A stretch of DNA of 55,921 bases, taken from Deltaproteobacteria bacterium. Lineage in GTDB: Bacteria; Myxococcota_A; Polyangia; Fen-1088. Location: the NCBI GenBank assembly GCA_016935975.1, contig JAFGPX010000162.1:1-55921 (forward strand), written 5' to 3'. The notes below the pieces were generated by a model, which did no database searches, was not told the DNA's origin, and worked only from the letters and a program-made list of their open reading frames with translations. The translations under genes were made by a program, and so were the position numbers. Of this stretch, positions 28,489 to 37,076 are shown piece by piece (position 1 is the first letter of the stretch; each line of letters begins with the position of its first letter).

Positions 28489-29256
28489 ATGAAGCGAGTC
28501 TCCTGGACGTGCACCTCGGCTCTGGCGCTCTTGCTGTTGGCCGCCTGTGGTCGGACGAACGCACCCGGCGATGGGCGCGATGCCGCGGCGGACGGCAGCA
28601 GCGCGGGTGGCGGTCCGGGAACGGGCGGCGGACTTGTCGGAACCGGCGGCGCGGCCGGCGGAGGCGCTGGCGGTGCGGCCGGCGCGGGCGGATCGGGCCG
28701 CGATGCCGGCGCGAGAGAGGGTGACCTGGCCGACGGGCCGCGCGATGCCGGCGCGGTCGGGGACGGGCCGGTCGCAAGCGACGCCGCCGTGGTGTGTCCG
28801 CCGGACTATCCGATAGGCGCGACGGTGCCCGCGGGCGACGGCTGCAACGTCTGTGTCTGTCAAGCGGATGGGTACTTCGCATGCACCACCTACTCCTGCG
28901 TGGCCGATGCGGCTGCCGTGCCCGACAGCGCGTTGCCTGCCGATGGCCCTATGGACGCCGCGCCGGATACGGTTTCGGCCGAAACGGCGCCGCCTGCTTG
29001 CAGCTTGCTGAGCACCGAGTCGGACTGCGAGGCGCGTAGCGACTGCCACTCGGTCTTCCGAGACTACGCCGACTGTGCCTGTGCCACGCCCGGCTGCTGC
29101 GCGCGTTTTGACCGCTGTGGGGAAGGGGGGCAGGCCGACTGCAAGGGCCCGGCTTTGTGCAAGATGATGGAGCCTTACTGTGAGGGGCCCTATGTCGTTG
29201 CGTACGTCGACAGCTGCTACGAGGGCTGCGTGCGCAGCGCGGACTGCGCCCCTTAG
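28489..29256 (+). CDS. Gly/Ala-rich, Cys-rich lipoprotein of unknown function
   Basis: A 255-residue protein with a lipoprotein signal peptide ending LLAACGRT (lipidated Cys20). Residues about 35-75 are low-complexity Gly/Ala (GTGG, AGGGAGGAAGAGG), a linker style typical of myxobacterial surface proteins. Two Cys-rich parts follow: CPPDYPIGATVPAGDGCNVC (about 104-135, resembling the VWC-like Gly-x-x-x-Pro..C.C.C pattern) and a C-terminal block with at least twelve Cys (about 178-255). An AGGGGGC site precedes ATG 28489. Probably an outer-surface protein; function is not recognised. Confidence 0.8.
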   Translation: MKRVSWTCTSALALLLLAACGRTNAPGDGRDAAADGSSAGGGPGTGGGLVGTGGAAGGGAGGAAGAGGSGRDAGAREGDLADGPRDAGAVGDGPVASDAAVVCPPDYPIGATVPAGDGCNVCVCQADGYFACTTYSCVADAAAVPDSALPADGPMDAAPDTVSAETAPPACSLLSTESDCEARSDCHSVFRDYADCACATPGCCARFDRCGEGGQADCKGPALCKMMEPYCEGPYVVAYVDSCYEGCVRSADCAP

Positions 29257-29352
29257 GCATGCTTGGGCATGCCCCTGGGACCGGGAGTGCGCCGATGGGT
29301 GATGGCGTTGCGCGAAGTCGGCCCCTCGCGTGTTAGGGAATTGGAGGTCTTC

Positions 29353-31620
29353 ATGCGCCGACGTTGCATCGTGCTCGTGTCCGCCCTTGCCGTGGTTTTC
29401 CCGCTGGCAGCCGAGGCCGCGGATGCGGACGTCAAGGTCAGCTCCATCGGCTACCTGCCGAGTCGCGTGAAGCGCGCCTCGATCACGGCCACGGCTACGG
29501 ACTGGCAGCTGGTACGCGACGGGGATGGCCAGGTGATGTCGAGCGGCAAGCTCGGCTCGGTCAAGACCGATCCCGACACGGGCCAGAGCATCGCCGTCGC
29601 CGATTTCACCTCGGTGGCCGAACCTGGCCGGTACTACGTCGAGGTTCCCGGCGTGGGCCGCTCCGTGACCTTTGCCATCGGCCCCGACGTCTACCGCGAG
29701 GCTTTCGTGGCCACCATGCTCGGTTTCTACGGCTGGCGCTGCAACACGGCGGTGTCGCTGGCATGGAAAGGCCAGACCTATGCGCACGCGGCGTGCCACA
29801 TGGACGACGCGCACACCGACTATCTCGGCAGCGCCGGCCAGCGCGACGGCACCAAGGGCTGGCACGACGCCGGCGACTACGGCAAGTACACGGTCAATGC
29901 CGGCATCACCGTGGGCTCGCTCTTGGCCGCGTGGGAAGAGTACCGGGCCGTCATCGAAACCTACCACTGGCCGATTCCCGAGTCGGGCGGTCCCTTGCCC
30001 GACTTCCTGGCCGAGATCCGCTGGGAGCTCGAGTGGGTGCTCAAGATGCAGTACTCGGGAAGCGATGGCCGCGTTTCGCACAAGCTGACCTCGCTGACCT
30101 TCGATGCGCCCTCCGACAGCGGCGGCGACGGCATCGAACGCTGGGTCATGCCCGAGAACGACACCATGCCCCGCTACTTCGTGCCCATGGGCACGGCCGC
30201 GACCGCGGATTTCGTGGCCATGCTGGCCAAGGCCGCGCGCGTCTACAAGCCCTACGACGCGGCCTTTGCCGAGCAGTGCCTGGGCGCGGCCAGGGTTTCG
30301 TATGCCTATCTGCAGGCCAACACCGCCGACCAGCGGCCGACCGACCCGACCTCGACCGGCGGCTACGGCACGACGGATGCGGACGATCGCCTGTGGGCCG
30401 CGGCCGAGATGTGGGAAGCCACGGGCGACGCGGCCGCGTTGGCCGACTTCGAGACGCGCGCCGCGAAGTTCGGCTCGGGCACCTCCACGTACGTCGACTC
30501 GGATTTCGACTGGGGCAACGTCAAGAACCTGGGCGTGTACGTCTACCTGCTGTCGCAGCGGACGGGCAAGAACGCCACGACCGAGTCCGCCATCAAGTCG
30601 GCCTTGCTCAAGGCGGCCGACACGCTCGTCACCCAGCACAACGGGAGCGGCTACGGCCGCGCCCTATCGGGCAAGAGCGGCCACTACTACTGGGGGTCGA
30701 ACGGCTCCGTGGCCCGGACGTGCATGCTGCTGCAGGTGGCGAATCGGCTTTCTCCCAAGGCCGACTACCTGGACACCTGCGCCGACCAGATCGCCTGGAT
30801 CTTCGGCCGCAACTACTACAACCGCTCGCTGGTGACCGGCATCGGCCTCGACCCGCCCATGCACCCGCACCATCGTCCCTCCGTGGCCGACGGCATCGAG
30901 GCGCCATGGCCGGGACTTCTGGTGGGTGGCGGCAACAGCACCTCGACGCAGGCGAACGGCAACAAGAACGGAGCGACCAACTGGCTCGACGACGTGGACG
31001 CCTACGAGCTCAACGAAGTGGCGATCAACTGGAACGCGCCGCTGACCTATGCGCTGGCGAGCTTTCTCGACGTCTACACGGGGCCCGGCGATACCGACGC
31101 CGCCATCCCGGGGGGCGACGCCAGCGGCGCGGGCGGCGGCAGCGGGGGTGCTGGCGGCAGTGCCAGCGGTGGCGCTGGCGGCAGTGCCAGCGGTGGCGCG
31201 GGCGGCGGCAGCGCCAAGGCCGACGGCGGCACGAGCCCTGCAAGCGGCGGCAGCGGCGGGGCGGGCGGCGAGGCAGGGACCGGCGGCCATGCCAGCGGCG
31301 GGGCGGGTGGCGAAGGCGGCAGCGGTGCGGCGGCTGGCGGTGCGAGTGGCGGGGCGGGCGGGGGCGGCAACGGCGGCTCGGCCGGCAATGCCAGCAGCAG
31401 CGCGGGCGGCACGAATACCGGAGGCTTTGCGGGGAGCGCCGGCGGCGTGGCAAGCGGCGGTCAGAGCGGCACGGGAGGCACGCCCAAGGCAGGCAGCGAA
31501 ACCGGCTGCAGCTGCAATCTCGGCCGTTCGTCTCCGTCGCCAGTCGCGCCGGTGGTTGTCTTGCTGCTGGGCTGTGCGGCCGCGCTCAGCGCACGCAGAC
31601 GTTGCCGTGACGGAAGGTGA
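29353..31620 (+). CDS. Secreted GH9 endoglucanase-like enzyme with MYXO-CTERM anchor
   Basis: A 755-residue protein. Signal peptide to about residue 22 (VVFPLAAEAAD), an N-terminal Ig-like cellulase domain (about 25-115), then the GH9 (alpha/alpha)6 catalytic domain (about 120-575). Visible active-site motifs: GWHDAGDYGKY with D172/D175 (nucleophilic base region), MHPHHRPS around 503-510, and NEVAINWNA with proposed acid E555. Residues about 589-715 are a Gly/Ser/Ala-rich linker. The end has Cys719-x-Cys721, a hydrophobic helix and Arg-rich residues: the MYXO-CTERM sorting tail, implying surface anchoring after proteolysis. Expected activity is beta-1,4-glucan hydrolysis. An upstream ATG 29263 exists, but TTGGAGGT supports ATG 29353. 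Confidence 0.92.
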   Translation: MRRRCIVLVSALAVVFPLAAEAADADVKVSSIGYLPSRVKRASITATATDWQLVRDGDGQVMSSGKLGSVKTDPDTGQSIAVADFTSVAEPGRYYVEVPGVGRSVTFAIGPDVYREAFVATMLGFYGWRCNTAVSLAWKGQTYAHAACHMDDAHTDYLGSAGQRDGTKGWHDAGDYGKYTVNAGITVGSLLAAWEEYRAVIETYHWPIPESGGPLPDFLAEIRWELEWVLKMQYSGSDGRVSHKLTSLTFDAPSDSGGDGIERWVMPENDTMPRYFVPMGTAATADFVAMLAKAARVYKPYDAAFAEQCLGAARVSYAYLQANTADQRPTDPTSTGGYGTTDADDRLWAAAEMWEATGDAAALADFETRAAKFGSGTSTYVDSDFDWGNVKNLGVYVYLLSQRTGKNATTESAIKSALLKAADTLVTQHNGSGYGRALSGKSGHYYWGSNGSVARTCMLLQVANRLSPKADYLDTCADQIAWIFGRNYYNRSLVTGIGLDPPMHPHHRPSVADGIEAPWPGLLVGGGNSTSTQANGNKNGATNWLDDVDAYELNEVAINWNAPLTYALASFLDVYTGPGDTDAAIPGGDASGAGGGSGGAGGSASGGAGGSASGGAGGGSAKADGGTSPASGGSGGAGGEAGTGGHASGGAGGEGGSGAAAGGASGGAGGGGNGGSAGNASSSAGGTNTGGFAGSAGGVASGGQSGTGGTPKAGSETGCSCNLGRSSPSPVAPVVVLLLGCAAALSARRRCRDGR

Positions 31621-31943
31621 TGCAGCTATAGACCGGGATGTTGACCTGCGCCGTGTCGCCACGGCGGTCGCGGCGCGCGCTGGGCGCTCGACGGCTCTCG
31701 GTCCCGAAGGTCACGGCGACACGTGGCAGGGAGAGAACGGGCGTGGCACGCGCCGCCGGCGGCGTCGGGGAGGTCGGCGGCGCGTGGCAGTCGATACTCA
31801 GCATGCTTCCATCCTGTGGGGCGCGGCGTGCGGGTCAAGTTTTTCTGCGATGTTTTTCCGGGCGGCTGACGCCGCCTGCCAGGCGGCGCCGGGGGCGACT
31901 ATTTGGGCGAGTCGGCGACCGGGATCCCGATATACTAGGCACC
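31621..31943. other. Intergenic region, about 320 bp
   Basis: No convincing gene. A 72-codon minus-strand frame (31586-31804) overlaps the GH9 tail and has no recognisable start signal or family. GATATACTAG at 31929-31938, just before the next ATG, contains a TATACT -10-like string that may belong to the promoter of the next gene. Confidence 0.5.
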
Positions 31944-33119
31944 ATGGCAGGGAATCTGTTCGACGTGTTCGTGGTGGGGGCCACGGATCCGAGTACTGCG
32001 GGGGAGACTCGTCTGGCCGCCGCCTTGTCGGCCAAACACGGCGTGCCCCTGGCCACGGTCGCCAAGGCCATTTCGGCCAAGAACCTGCGCGCCGGGCAAG
32101 GGCTTGAGCAAGCCCAAGCCCAGGCCCTGGTGCGCCACCTGCAGTCGATCGGCGCGGTGACGGTCATTCGTCCCGCGGGGGCGCGCGCGCAAGGCCACGC
32201 GGCATCGCCGCCGCAGATCCCACGTGGCACGGCCGTCCCGGCCAGCGCAGCGTCGCCTTTGGGACGAGCGTCGGGCCCCATGCCGACGGCCGGGGGTGGA
32301 TGGCCGGGCGGTCCTGCGCCACTGCCGGGTGAGGCTGCGGGCGATCCCTTTGCCCAGCTTCCGCCTCCTCTGCAGGCGCCGGGCGCCACGCCAGGCGCCC
32401 TCGACCCGTTCCAGCCCGGCCGCCCCCCATCGCCGGTCCCCGGCGTCGGACCGCGGGCGCGACAGACCGGCTCGGTCCCTGCGGCCGCTCCGGCGCGTCC
32501 CACCGGCTCCGGTCTCGTGGTCGAGGCTTCGCCCGGACCCAAGCTGGAGCTCGCGCGCGGCGATCGCGTCGGCACCTCCGAGGAGGACATGTCCGCCGCG
32601 CGCAGCCGGGCCGCCGTGTCAGCCGCCTCGCTGCGCGAGGTGGGGATGAGCGGAAGCTCGGGCGTCGCCATGGACGAGGATCCCAGGAACCTGAACCTGG
32701 TTCGCTGCGTGCAGCACGGGCTCTACTACGACAAGACCAAGGCTTCGGGCTGTCGCAAGTGCCTGTCACCGGCGCGCGAAGTCGCCGCGAAGATGATGGC
32801 CGACGCCGCTCCGGTGCACGTGGGCGATCTGCGCCGCAAGCCGGCCAAGCGCGCCTTTCTGGGCTTGGCCTTCTCCCTCGTGCTCGGCTTCTTGCCGGCG
32901 GTGTACTACTGCTTCGGTCCCGGCGCGGCCGACGTGCGCAAGGTGCGCGTGGAACAGGAGCTGCTTTCCCGTCAGCCGGGCACGGAGGAGATTCTCAAGC
33001 GGTTCGACCAGCTCGACCGGCAGGTTGGCGATTTGCACGGCGTGGCGACGCGCAACACGGCCATCGTCTGGGTCGCCGTGGCGTCCGTGAGCATGCTGGC
33101 CTGGTACAAGATCACGTAG
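31944..33119 (+). CDS. Membrane protein with zinc-ribbon-like motif, unknown function
   Basis: A 391-residue protein not recognised by family. The N-terminus (1-72, FDVFVVGATDP...LVRHLQSIGAVTVIRP) looks like a small alpha/beta domain with an ATVAKAISAKNLRAG helix, resembling domains often found at the N-termini of myxobacterial regulatory proteins. Residues about 75-210 are Pro/Ala/Gly-rich and probably disordered. C255-x2-H258 and C270-x2-C273 form a possible zinc-binding site. Two membrane helices follow (about 308-330 and 373-389) with a short coiled coil between. Its last eight bases overlap the 3' end of the convergent tatC gene. Confidence 0.65.
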   Translation: MAGNLFDVFVVGATDPSTAGETRLAAALSAKHGVPLATVAKAISAKNLRAGQGLEQAQAQALVRHLQSIGAVTVIRPAGARAQGHAASPPQIPRGTAVPASAASPLGRASGPMPTAGGGWPGGPAPLPGEAAGDPFAQLPPPLQAPGATPGALDPFQPGRPPSPVPGVGPRARQTGSVPAAAPARPTGSGLVVEASPGPKLELARGDRVGTSEEDMSAARSRAAVSAASLREVGMSGSSGVAMDEDPRNLNLVRCVQHGLYYDKTKASGCRKCLSPAREVAAKMMADAAPVHVGDLRRKPAKRAFLGLAFSLVLGFLPAVYYCFGPGAADVRKVRVEQELLSRQPGTEEILKRFDQLDRQVGDLHGVATRNTAIVWVAVASVSMLAWYKIT

Positions 33120-34023
33120 CGACGCCAGACAGCGCGGCGTCGCGTTTGCGCTGGGCTCGCTCGAGGAGCCAGACCACCAGGATGGACAGGTTGTACAGCG
33201 CGAAGACGGGCAGGGCCAGCAAGGTCTGCGTGAAGGGATCGCCGCTCGGTGTGACAAGGGCACCGACGAGGAAGGCGAGCACCAACGCGTACTTGTCGAA
33301 CCTGAGCAAGCTGCGGCTGGAAACGATCCCGATCCAACCCAGGATGGCGAGCACCACGGGCAGCTCGAAAGCCAGTCCGGTTCCTGCCAGGGTCAGCATC
33401 TGGAAATTGGCGACGTCTTCCATCATCAACATGGTGTCGAGCTTGAACGGCAGGTCGCCGGCGAAGGTCTTGCACAGCTTGGTCAGGAAGTAGGCCGCGG
33501 GCTGGCAGAGGAATGCGTAGGCGAAAACCGCGCCGCCGGCGAAGCACACGGCCGCGGACCCGCTGACGATCACGCCGATGCGGCGCTCTTTGCGATAGAG
33601 CCCCGGCGCGATGAAGCGCCACAGCTCCCAGAAGACGAATGGCGCGGAAACGAGGAGACCGCCCACCAAGGCCAGCTTCATGTAGACCCAGAAGGGCTCG
33701 GTCAGGCTGCGCGCGTAGAAGTTCATCTCGTGCCCGGCGTCGCGCAGGCCCAACCGCACCGGTCGCGTGAGCCAATCGAAGTACTTCTCGACGAAGACGA
33801 ACGACGCGATGGTGGCCAGAAGCAATGCCAGCGCGGCGTTGCGCAGGCGCGTGCGCAGCTCGGACAGGTGATCGACGAAGGACATGCGCTTCTCGTCGGG
33901 CCTGTCGGGCTCGCCCGCGGGTGCCGCCGGCCCGAGCTCGCCGGGACTGGCACCCGCAGCGAGGTAGGGGTCGCCGCTTCGTTCTTGTGCCTGGGCCGTC
34001 TCGCCGGATTCGTGCTCGGCCAT
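33112..34023 (-). CDS. tatC: Sec-independent protein translocase TatC
   Basis: A 303-residue polytopic protein with six membrane segments, the receptor core of the twin-arginine export system that carries folded proteins across the inner membrane. Family motifs: MSFVDHLSELRTRL (the N-terminal signal-binding region), FWVYMKLALVGGLL, FVFWELWRFIAPGLYRKER, and TPSGDPFTQ. A hydrophilic N-terminal extension of about 45 residues precedes the core. tatB is three bases upstream on the same strand. Confidence 0.95.
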   Translation of the reverse strand: MAEHESGETAQAQERSGDPYLAAGASPGELGPAAPAGEPDRPDEKRMSFVDHLSELRTRLRNAALALLLATIASFVFVEKYFDWLTRPVRLGLRDAGHEMNFYARSLTEPFWVYMKLALVGGLLVSAPFVFWELWRFIAPGLYRKERRIGVIVSGSAAVCFAGGAVFAYAFLCQPAAYFLTKLCKTFAGDLPFKLDTMLMMEDVANFQMLTLAGTGLAFELPVVLAILGWIGIVSSRSLLRFDKYALVLAFLVGALVTPSGDPFTQTLLALPVFALYNLSILVVWLLERAQRKRDAALSGVAT

Positions 34024-34026
34024 GTC

Positions 34027-34749
34027 CTAGCCTTTCTTGTCCCTGTCTCCCGGGGGGCGGTAGAGGGGGGGCCGCAGCGAAATGGGCGCGGGCCGGCCGG
34101 CGAGCGTGGTTTTGGCTTCGGCGGCAGCCTTGAGTTGTGCCTGCAGGTCGACGACGGTGGCGTCGGGCGACGCCGCTGGCTTGGCGGGCGGCAGGGGCGG
34201 GGGAGCAGGCAGGTGCGGCTGTCCGCTGACCAGCGGAGGGGGGGACTGCAGCTCGGGAAGCGGCGTCAGGGTGCGCAGCTCGTCGGTGGGCGGCGGATTG
34301 GCGATCATGGTGCCCCCCGCGCTGATCACCTCCGCGGGAGCAGGGAGAGGCGGGGCTGCCGCGGCCGCGAGCGTGGCTTGCGCCTCTTGCTCGCGGAGGC
34401 GCGCTTGTTCCGCCTCCTTGGCCTTGCGGCGCTGCTCTTCCTCGGCCTCCCTGGCTTCGCGCTGCCTCCGCTCCGCTGCCTCCGCCTCGGCCTTGCGCCG
34501 CGCCGCCTTGACCTCGTCTTGCCGCTTGAGCTCCTCGGGTGGCAGGGTCGCCGCGTCGCGAAGCTCGCGCAGCGGACCGCGAATCATGTCGTCGAGATCG
34601 ACGTCTCGCCGGACGTCCGCCGTGGCTTTGCGGATCTCGCGGATGACCTTGCCCAGACCGGTCGCGATCTCGGGCAACAGCTTGGGCCCAAGAAAGATCA
34701 ACGCGACTACGACAATGACGGCGAGCTCGCCGAAGCCGAGGTTGAACAC
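34027..34749 (-). CDS. tatB: TatB-like Tat translocase subunit with long Pro-rich tail
   Basis: A 240-residue protein. Residues 1-25 are the single membrane helix and hinge of the TatA/B family (FNLGFGELAVIVVVALIFLG then PKLLPEIA), and the GFGEL plus LGP pattern favours TatB over TatA. An amphipathic helix (to about 45) and a highly charged coiled coil (about 75-125, Arg/Glu/Ala-rich) follow, then a Pro/Ala-rich disordered tail to the end. TatB proteins are usually shorter than this. It is next to tatC; no tatA was found in this window. Confidence 0.9.
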   Translation of the reverse strand: MFNLGFGELAVIVVVALIFLGPKLLPEIATGLGKVIREIRKATADVRRDVDLDDMIRGPLRELRDAATLPPEELKRQDEVKAARRKAEAEAAERRQREAREAEEEQRRKAKEAEQARLREQEAQATLAAAAAPPLPAPAEVISAGGTMIANPPPTDELRTLTPLPELQSPPPLVSGQPHLPAPPPLPPAKPAASPDATVVDLQAQLKAAAEAKTTLAGRPAPISLRPPLYRPPGDRDKKG

Positions 34750-34802
34750 GCAGCTATTTCTAGCCGCAAACCCGCCCGAGTTCCACCCTCACTCGCATCC
34801 GG

Positions 34803-35822
34803 TCACGGGCCGGTGGGCAGGGGCATCTGCCGGGGAGGGCCGAGAGCGTAGGCCACGAAGCCGCGCTGGCGCAGGTTCGAGGCTACGGATTCGGCCGCGC
34901 CGCGAACCAGCGCGACTTGGCGCGCGCCGGTGGCCTCCACGGCCGTCACGATCTCGGGGAAGCTCGGCAGGTTGGTCAGGGCGAAACCGTGCGCGACACC
35001 CATGGCCGCGAGCGCCTTCGGGTCGGCGGCCGCGCCGGATACCAGCGCGAGGCGCAGCTTCGCCAAGGTGGCCAGGCTGGCGCGCGCCGCGGGCGGCCAG
35101 AGCAGAACCTCGCCCGCGTCGAGCTTGCCCGCGAAGCGGGGGATCGCGGGCAGGCCGGCGCACGCGAAACGCAGCCGGGCCAAGTCGGCGGCAGTGCGCC
35201 GGTGGGCGCGCATGGCGATGCCCGCCGCGGCCAACTCGGTCACCACGGCGGGCAGTGCCTCGTAGGCGGAGCCGAGGAGCGCCACGCGATCCCCCCGCCG
35301 CCGGCAATCCTCGACGAAGGCACGGACCTGGGCCACGACCTCGGCGCGCGGTAGGAAACGCAGGGCCGGGTCGGCGCAGGTGGCGTCGATGCAGACGGCG
35401 TCGGCCCGCCTCATGAGATTGGGCTCGTAGCCTTCTCCGAGCGGTTCGGGACAGAACGCGCCGAGGTACAGGGTTCTGGCCCCTTCGGTTTCGCAGAGCA
35501 GGGAGGCCGCCCCCGGCAGATAGCCGGTCGGCAAGAGCTCGAAGCGATGCGGCCCCAGGTTGAACGGGTGGCCGAAGGCGGCGGGCAGGGTGCGCTGGCG
35601 CAGTTTCGTGCCCACCTCGCCGAGCAAACGCAACGTGGTCTCGGTGGCCAGGAATTGACGGCGGCCGGCGCGGGCCGCGGGCGCGCGCGCCGGCCAAGCC
35701 CTGGCGTGCGACAGGAACACGAGATCGCTCGCCGAGCCCAGGGCGTCGCAGGCGATGTTCGTGCCGAGGATGCGGACGCCGGAGCGATAGAGGAAGGCGT
35801 GTGTCTGCCGCTGGGTCTTCAT
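34803..35822 (-). CDS. Metallo-beta-lactamase-fold protein lacking metal ligands
   Basis: A 339-residue protein from ATG 35822; an upstream in-frame start at 35927 lacks support. The order of blocks follows the MBL/beta-CASP-like exonuclease group linked to DNA ligase or RNA processing (RILGTN, VFLSHARAW, FLATETTLRLL, FELLPTGYLPGAASLL, LYLGAFCPE, DAVCIDATCADP). The metal-binding residues are missing: HxHxDH reads SHARAWPA, the GH block reads GY, and the SGD block reads LGA. It is therefore likely a catalytically dead pseudoenzyme. It is the first gene of a probable MBL-tatB-tatC operon; a role in export is only positional. Confidence 0.65.
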   Translation of the reverse strand: MKTQRQTHAFLYRSGVRILGTNIACDALGSASDLVFLSHARAWPARAPAARAGRRQFLATETTLRLLGEVGTKLRQRTLPAAFGHPFNLGPHRFELLPTGYLPGAASLLCETEGARTLYLGAFCPEPLGEGYEPNLMRRADAVCIDATCADPALRFLPRAEVVAQVRAFVEDCRRRGDRVALLGSAYEALPAVVTELAAAGIAMRAHRRTAADLARLRFACAGLPAIPRFAGKLDAGEVLLWPPAARASLATLAKLRLALVSGAAADPKALAAMGVAHGFALTNLPSFPEIVTAVEATGARQVALVRGAAESVASNLRQRGFVAYALGPPRQMPLPTGP

Positions 35823-36218
35823 GGAGGGGCTTCGGGATGCGCAAACCGCAACATACCAGGATCGGCGGCGGCAGGAACGCGACATGCCCATGGCTCCATC
35901 GTTGTCAACGAGCAGCTGTAGGGCCAATGCCGGTCAGGCAGGGAGTATCCACAACGCGGCGTGCCCGTGAGCGATAGCGTGAGCGTGTTCGGCCAGCGTG
36001 TCCCGGCTCGCGAGAGGCGGCTGGCGAGAGCGTGTTCGGAGCGCGGGTCGGGGCGGCGTGGGTGGCTCGCGCGTGCGCGACTCGCGGCCCGCGCTTTTCG
36101 CGCCCCGCACACGAACTCGCTCACCCTCACGCTCACGCGAGCCGCGATCCGCTGGCCGTGTCCCGTCCCTACCGGCGGCACGGAGCTTCCCAACAAGCCG
36201 TAGGTAGCCGGATTGGGG
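35823..36218. other. Intergenic region with imperfect inverted repeat
   Basis: No credible gene in about 395 bp. Imperfect 25-bp inverted copies (21 of 25 matching) lie at 35967-35991 (GTGAGCGATAGC start) and 36112-36136 (CGAACTCGCTCACC start). Between them are extra GAGAGCGTGTTCG copies and GC-rich complementary segments, so the whole region can fold into a large hairpin. It may be a dispersed palindromic element or the transcription boundary between two same-strand operons. Confidence 0.55.
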
Positions 36219-37076
36219 CTATGCCCCCAAGCGGGCCAGCGCGTGTTCGACCGAGGCGACGTAGGAGCCGCCGAAGAGATTGACGTGGACCATGAGGAAG
36301 TAGAGCTGGTGAAGCGGCACGCGTCCCTCGCTGTCGGGCGGCAGGGGGAAGGCCTCCGCGTAGGCCGCGAAAACCCGCGCCGAGAAGCCTCCGAACAGGC
36401 GCATCATGCCCAGGTCGACTTCCCGGTGGCCGCCGTAGACCGCGGGATCGATCAGGCACGGTTGCCCTCGTTCGTCCGCCATGGCGTTGCCGCCCCACAG
36501 GTCGCCGTGCAGGCGGGCGGGCGGTTCGGGCGGGCCGACGATGTCCTCCAGGCGCGGCAGGAGTCGGTCGAACCCGCGCCGCATGGCGGGGCTGGCCCGG
36601 CCTCCGTCGACGGCCATGCGTAGCTGGGGGAGCAGGCGTCGCTGCCGGTAGAAGTCGGCCCAGGAGCCGAGTGGCGCATTGGCTTGCGGCAAGCGACCGA
36701 TGAAGTTGTCGTGGTCGAGTCCGAAGCCGGGAGCGCCGCTGCGATGAAGCGCGGCTAGGCCGCGCCCGAGCGTCTCGTCGAAGGCGGGGCCGCGGCGTCC
36801 GGGCGCGATGTGTTCCAGCACGAGGAAATCCGGCCCCTCGGCCAGCACGGCCGGCACGCGCAGGGCGCGCGCCTCGGCCAGCCAGTCCAGGCCCCGGGCC
36901 TCGGCGGCGAACATGCCCGCGGGCGCGCCGGGGTTGCTCTTGACGAAGACCATGCGGCCGTCCGCCAGGCGCGCCTCGTGCGCGGCATTGATGTCCCCGC
37001 CCGCCACCGGATTCCAGGTCGCGACCGCGCTCCCCAGCGCGGCCTCGACGGCGGCCAGCAGGGCGTCGCGGGTCAT
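36219..37076 (-). CDS. Fructosamine kinase family protein
   Basis: A 285-residue kinase-fold protein. Motifs: RLHGDLWGGN (catalytic loop with Asp and Asn), LIDPAVYGGHREVDLGMM (metal-binding region) and an N-terminal VKSN Lys. Family members phosphorylate ketosamines or ribulosamines to remove sugars from glycated proteins. The start at ATG 37076 overlaps the preceding phosphatase stop (ATGA); an upstream extension to 37124 lies inside that gene and is rejected. The pairing with a low-molecular-weight phosphatase occurs in many bacteria and suggests deglycation by kinase and phosphatase steps. Confidence 0.9.
   Translation of the reverse strand: MTRDALLAAVEAALGSAVATWNPVAGGDINAAHEARLADGRMVFVKSNPGAPAGMFAAEARGLDWLAEARALRVPAVLAEGPDFLVLEHIAPGRRGPAFDETLGRGLAALHRSGAPGFGLDHDNFIGRLPQANAPLGSWADFYRQRRLLPQLRMAVDGGRASPAMRRGFDRLLPRLEDIVGPPEPPARLHGDLWGGNAMADERGQPCLIDPAVYGGHREVDLGMMRLFGGFSARVFAAYAEAFPLPPDSEGRVPLHQLYFLMVHVNLFGGSYVASVEHALARLGA

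Noticed and set aside
31586..31804. 72-codon minus-strand frame with VNIPVYSCITFRHGN
   Set aside because: It overlaps the GH9 sorting tail and has no ribosome-binding site or family; possible remnant but unsupported.
34027..34749. TatA assignment
   Set aside because: GFGEL with LGP and the long charged tail fit TatB better; no separate TatA was found to compare.
34803..35822. Active RNA/DNA exonuclease assignment
   Set aside because: All expected metal ligands are replaced, so only a fold-level name is justified.
35961..36203. 80-codon plus-strand frame in the palindromic gap
   Set aside because: Its repetitive SerVal/ThrLeu and Arg/Ala runs come from the inverted repeat; no gene-like features.
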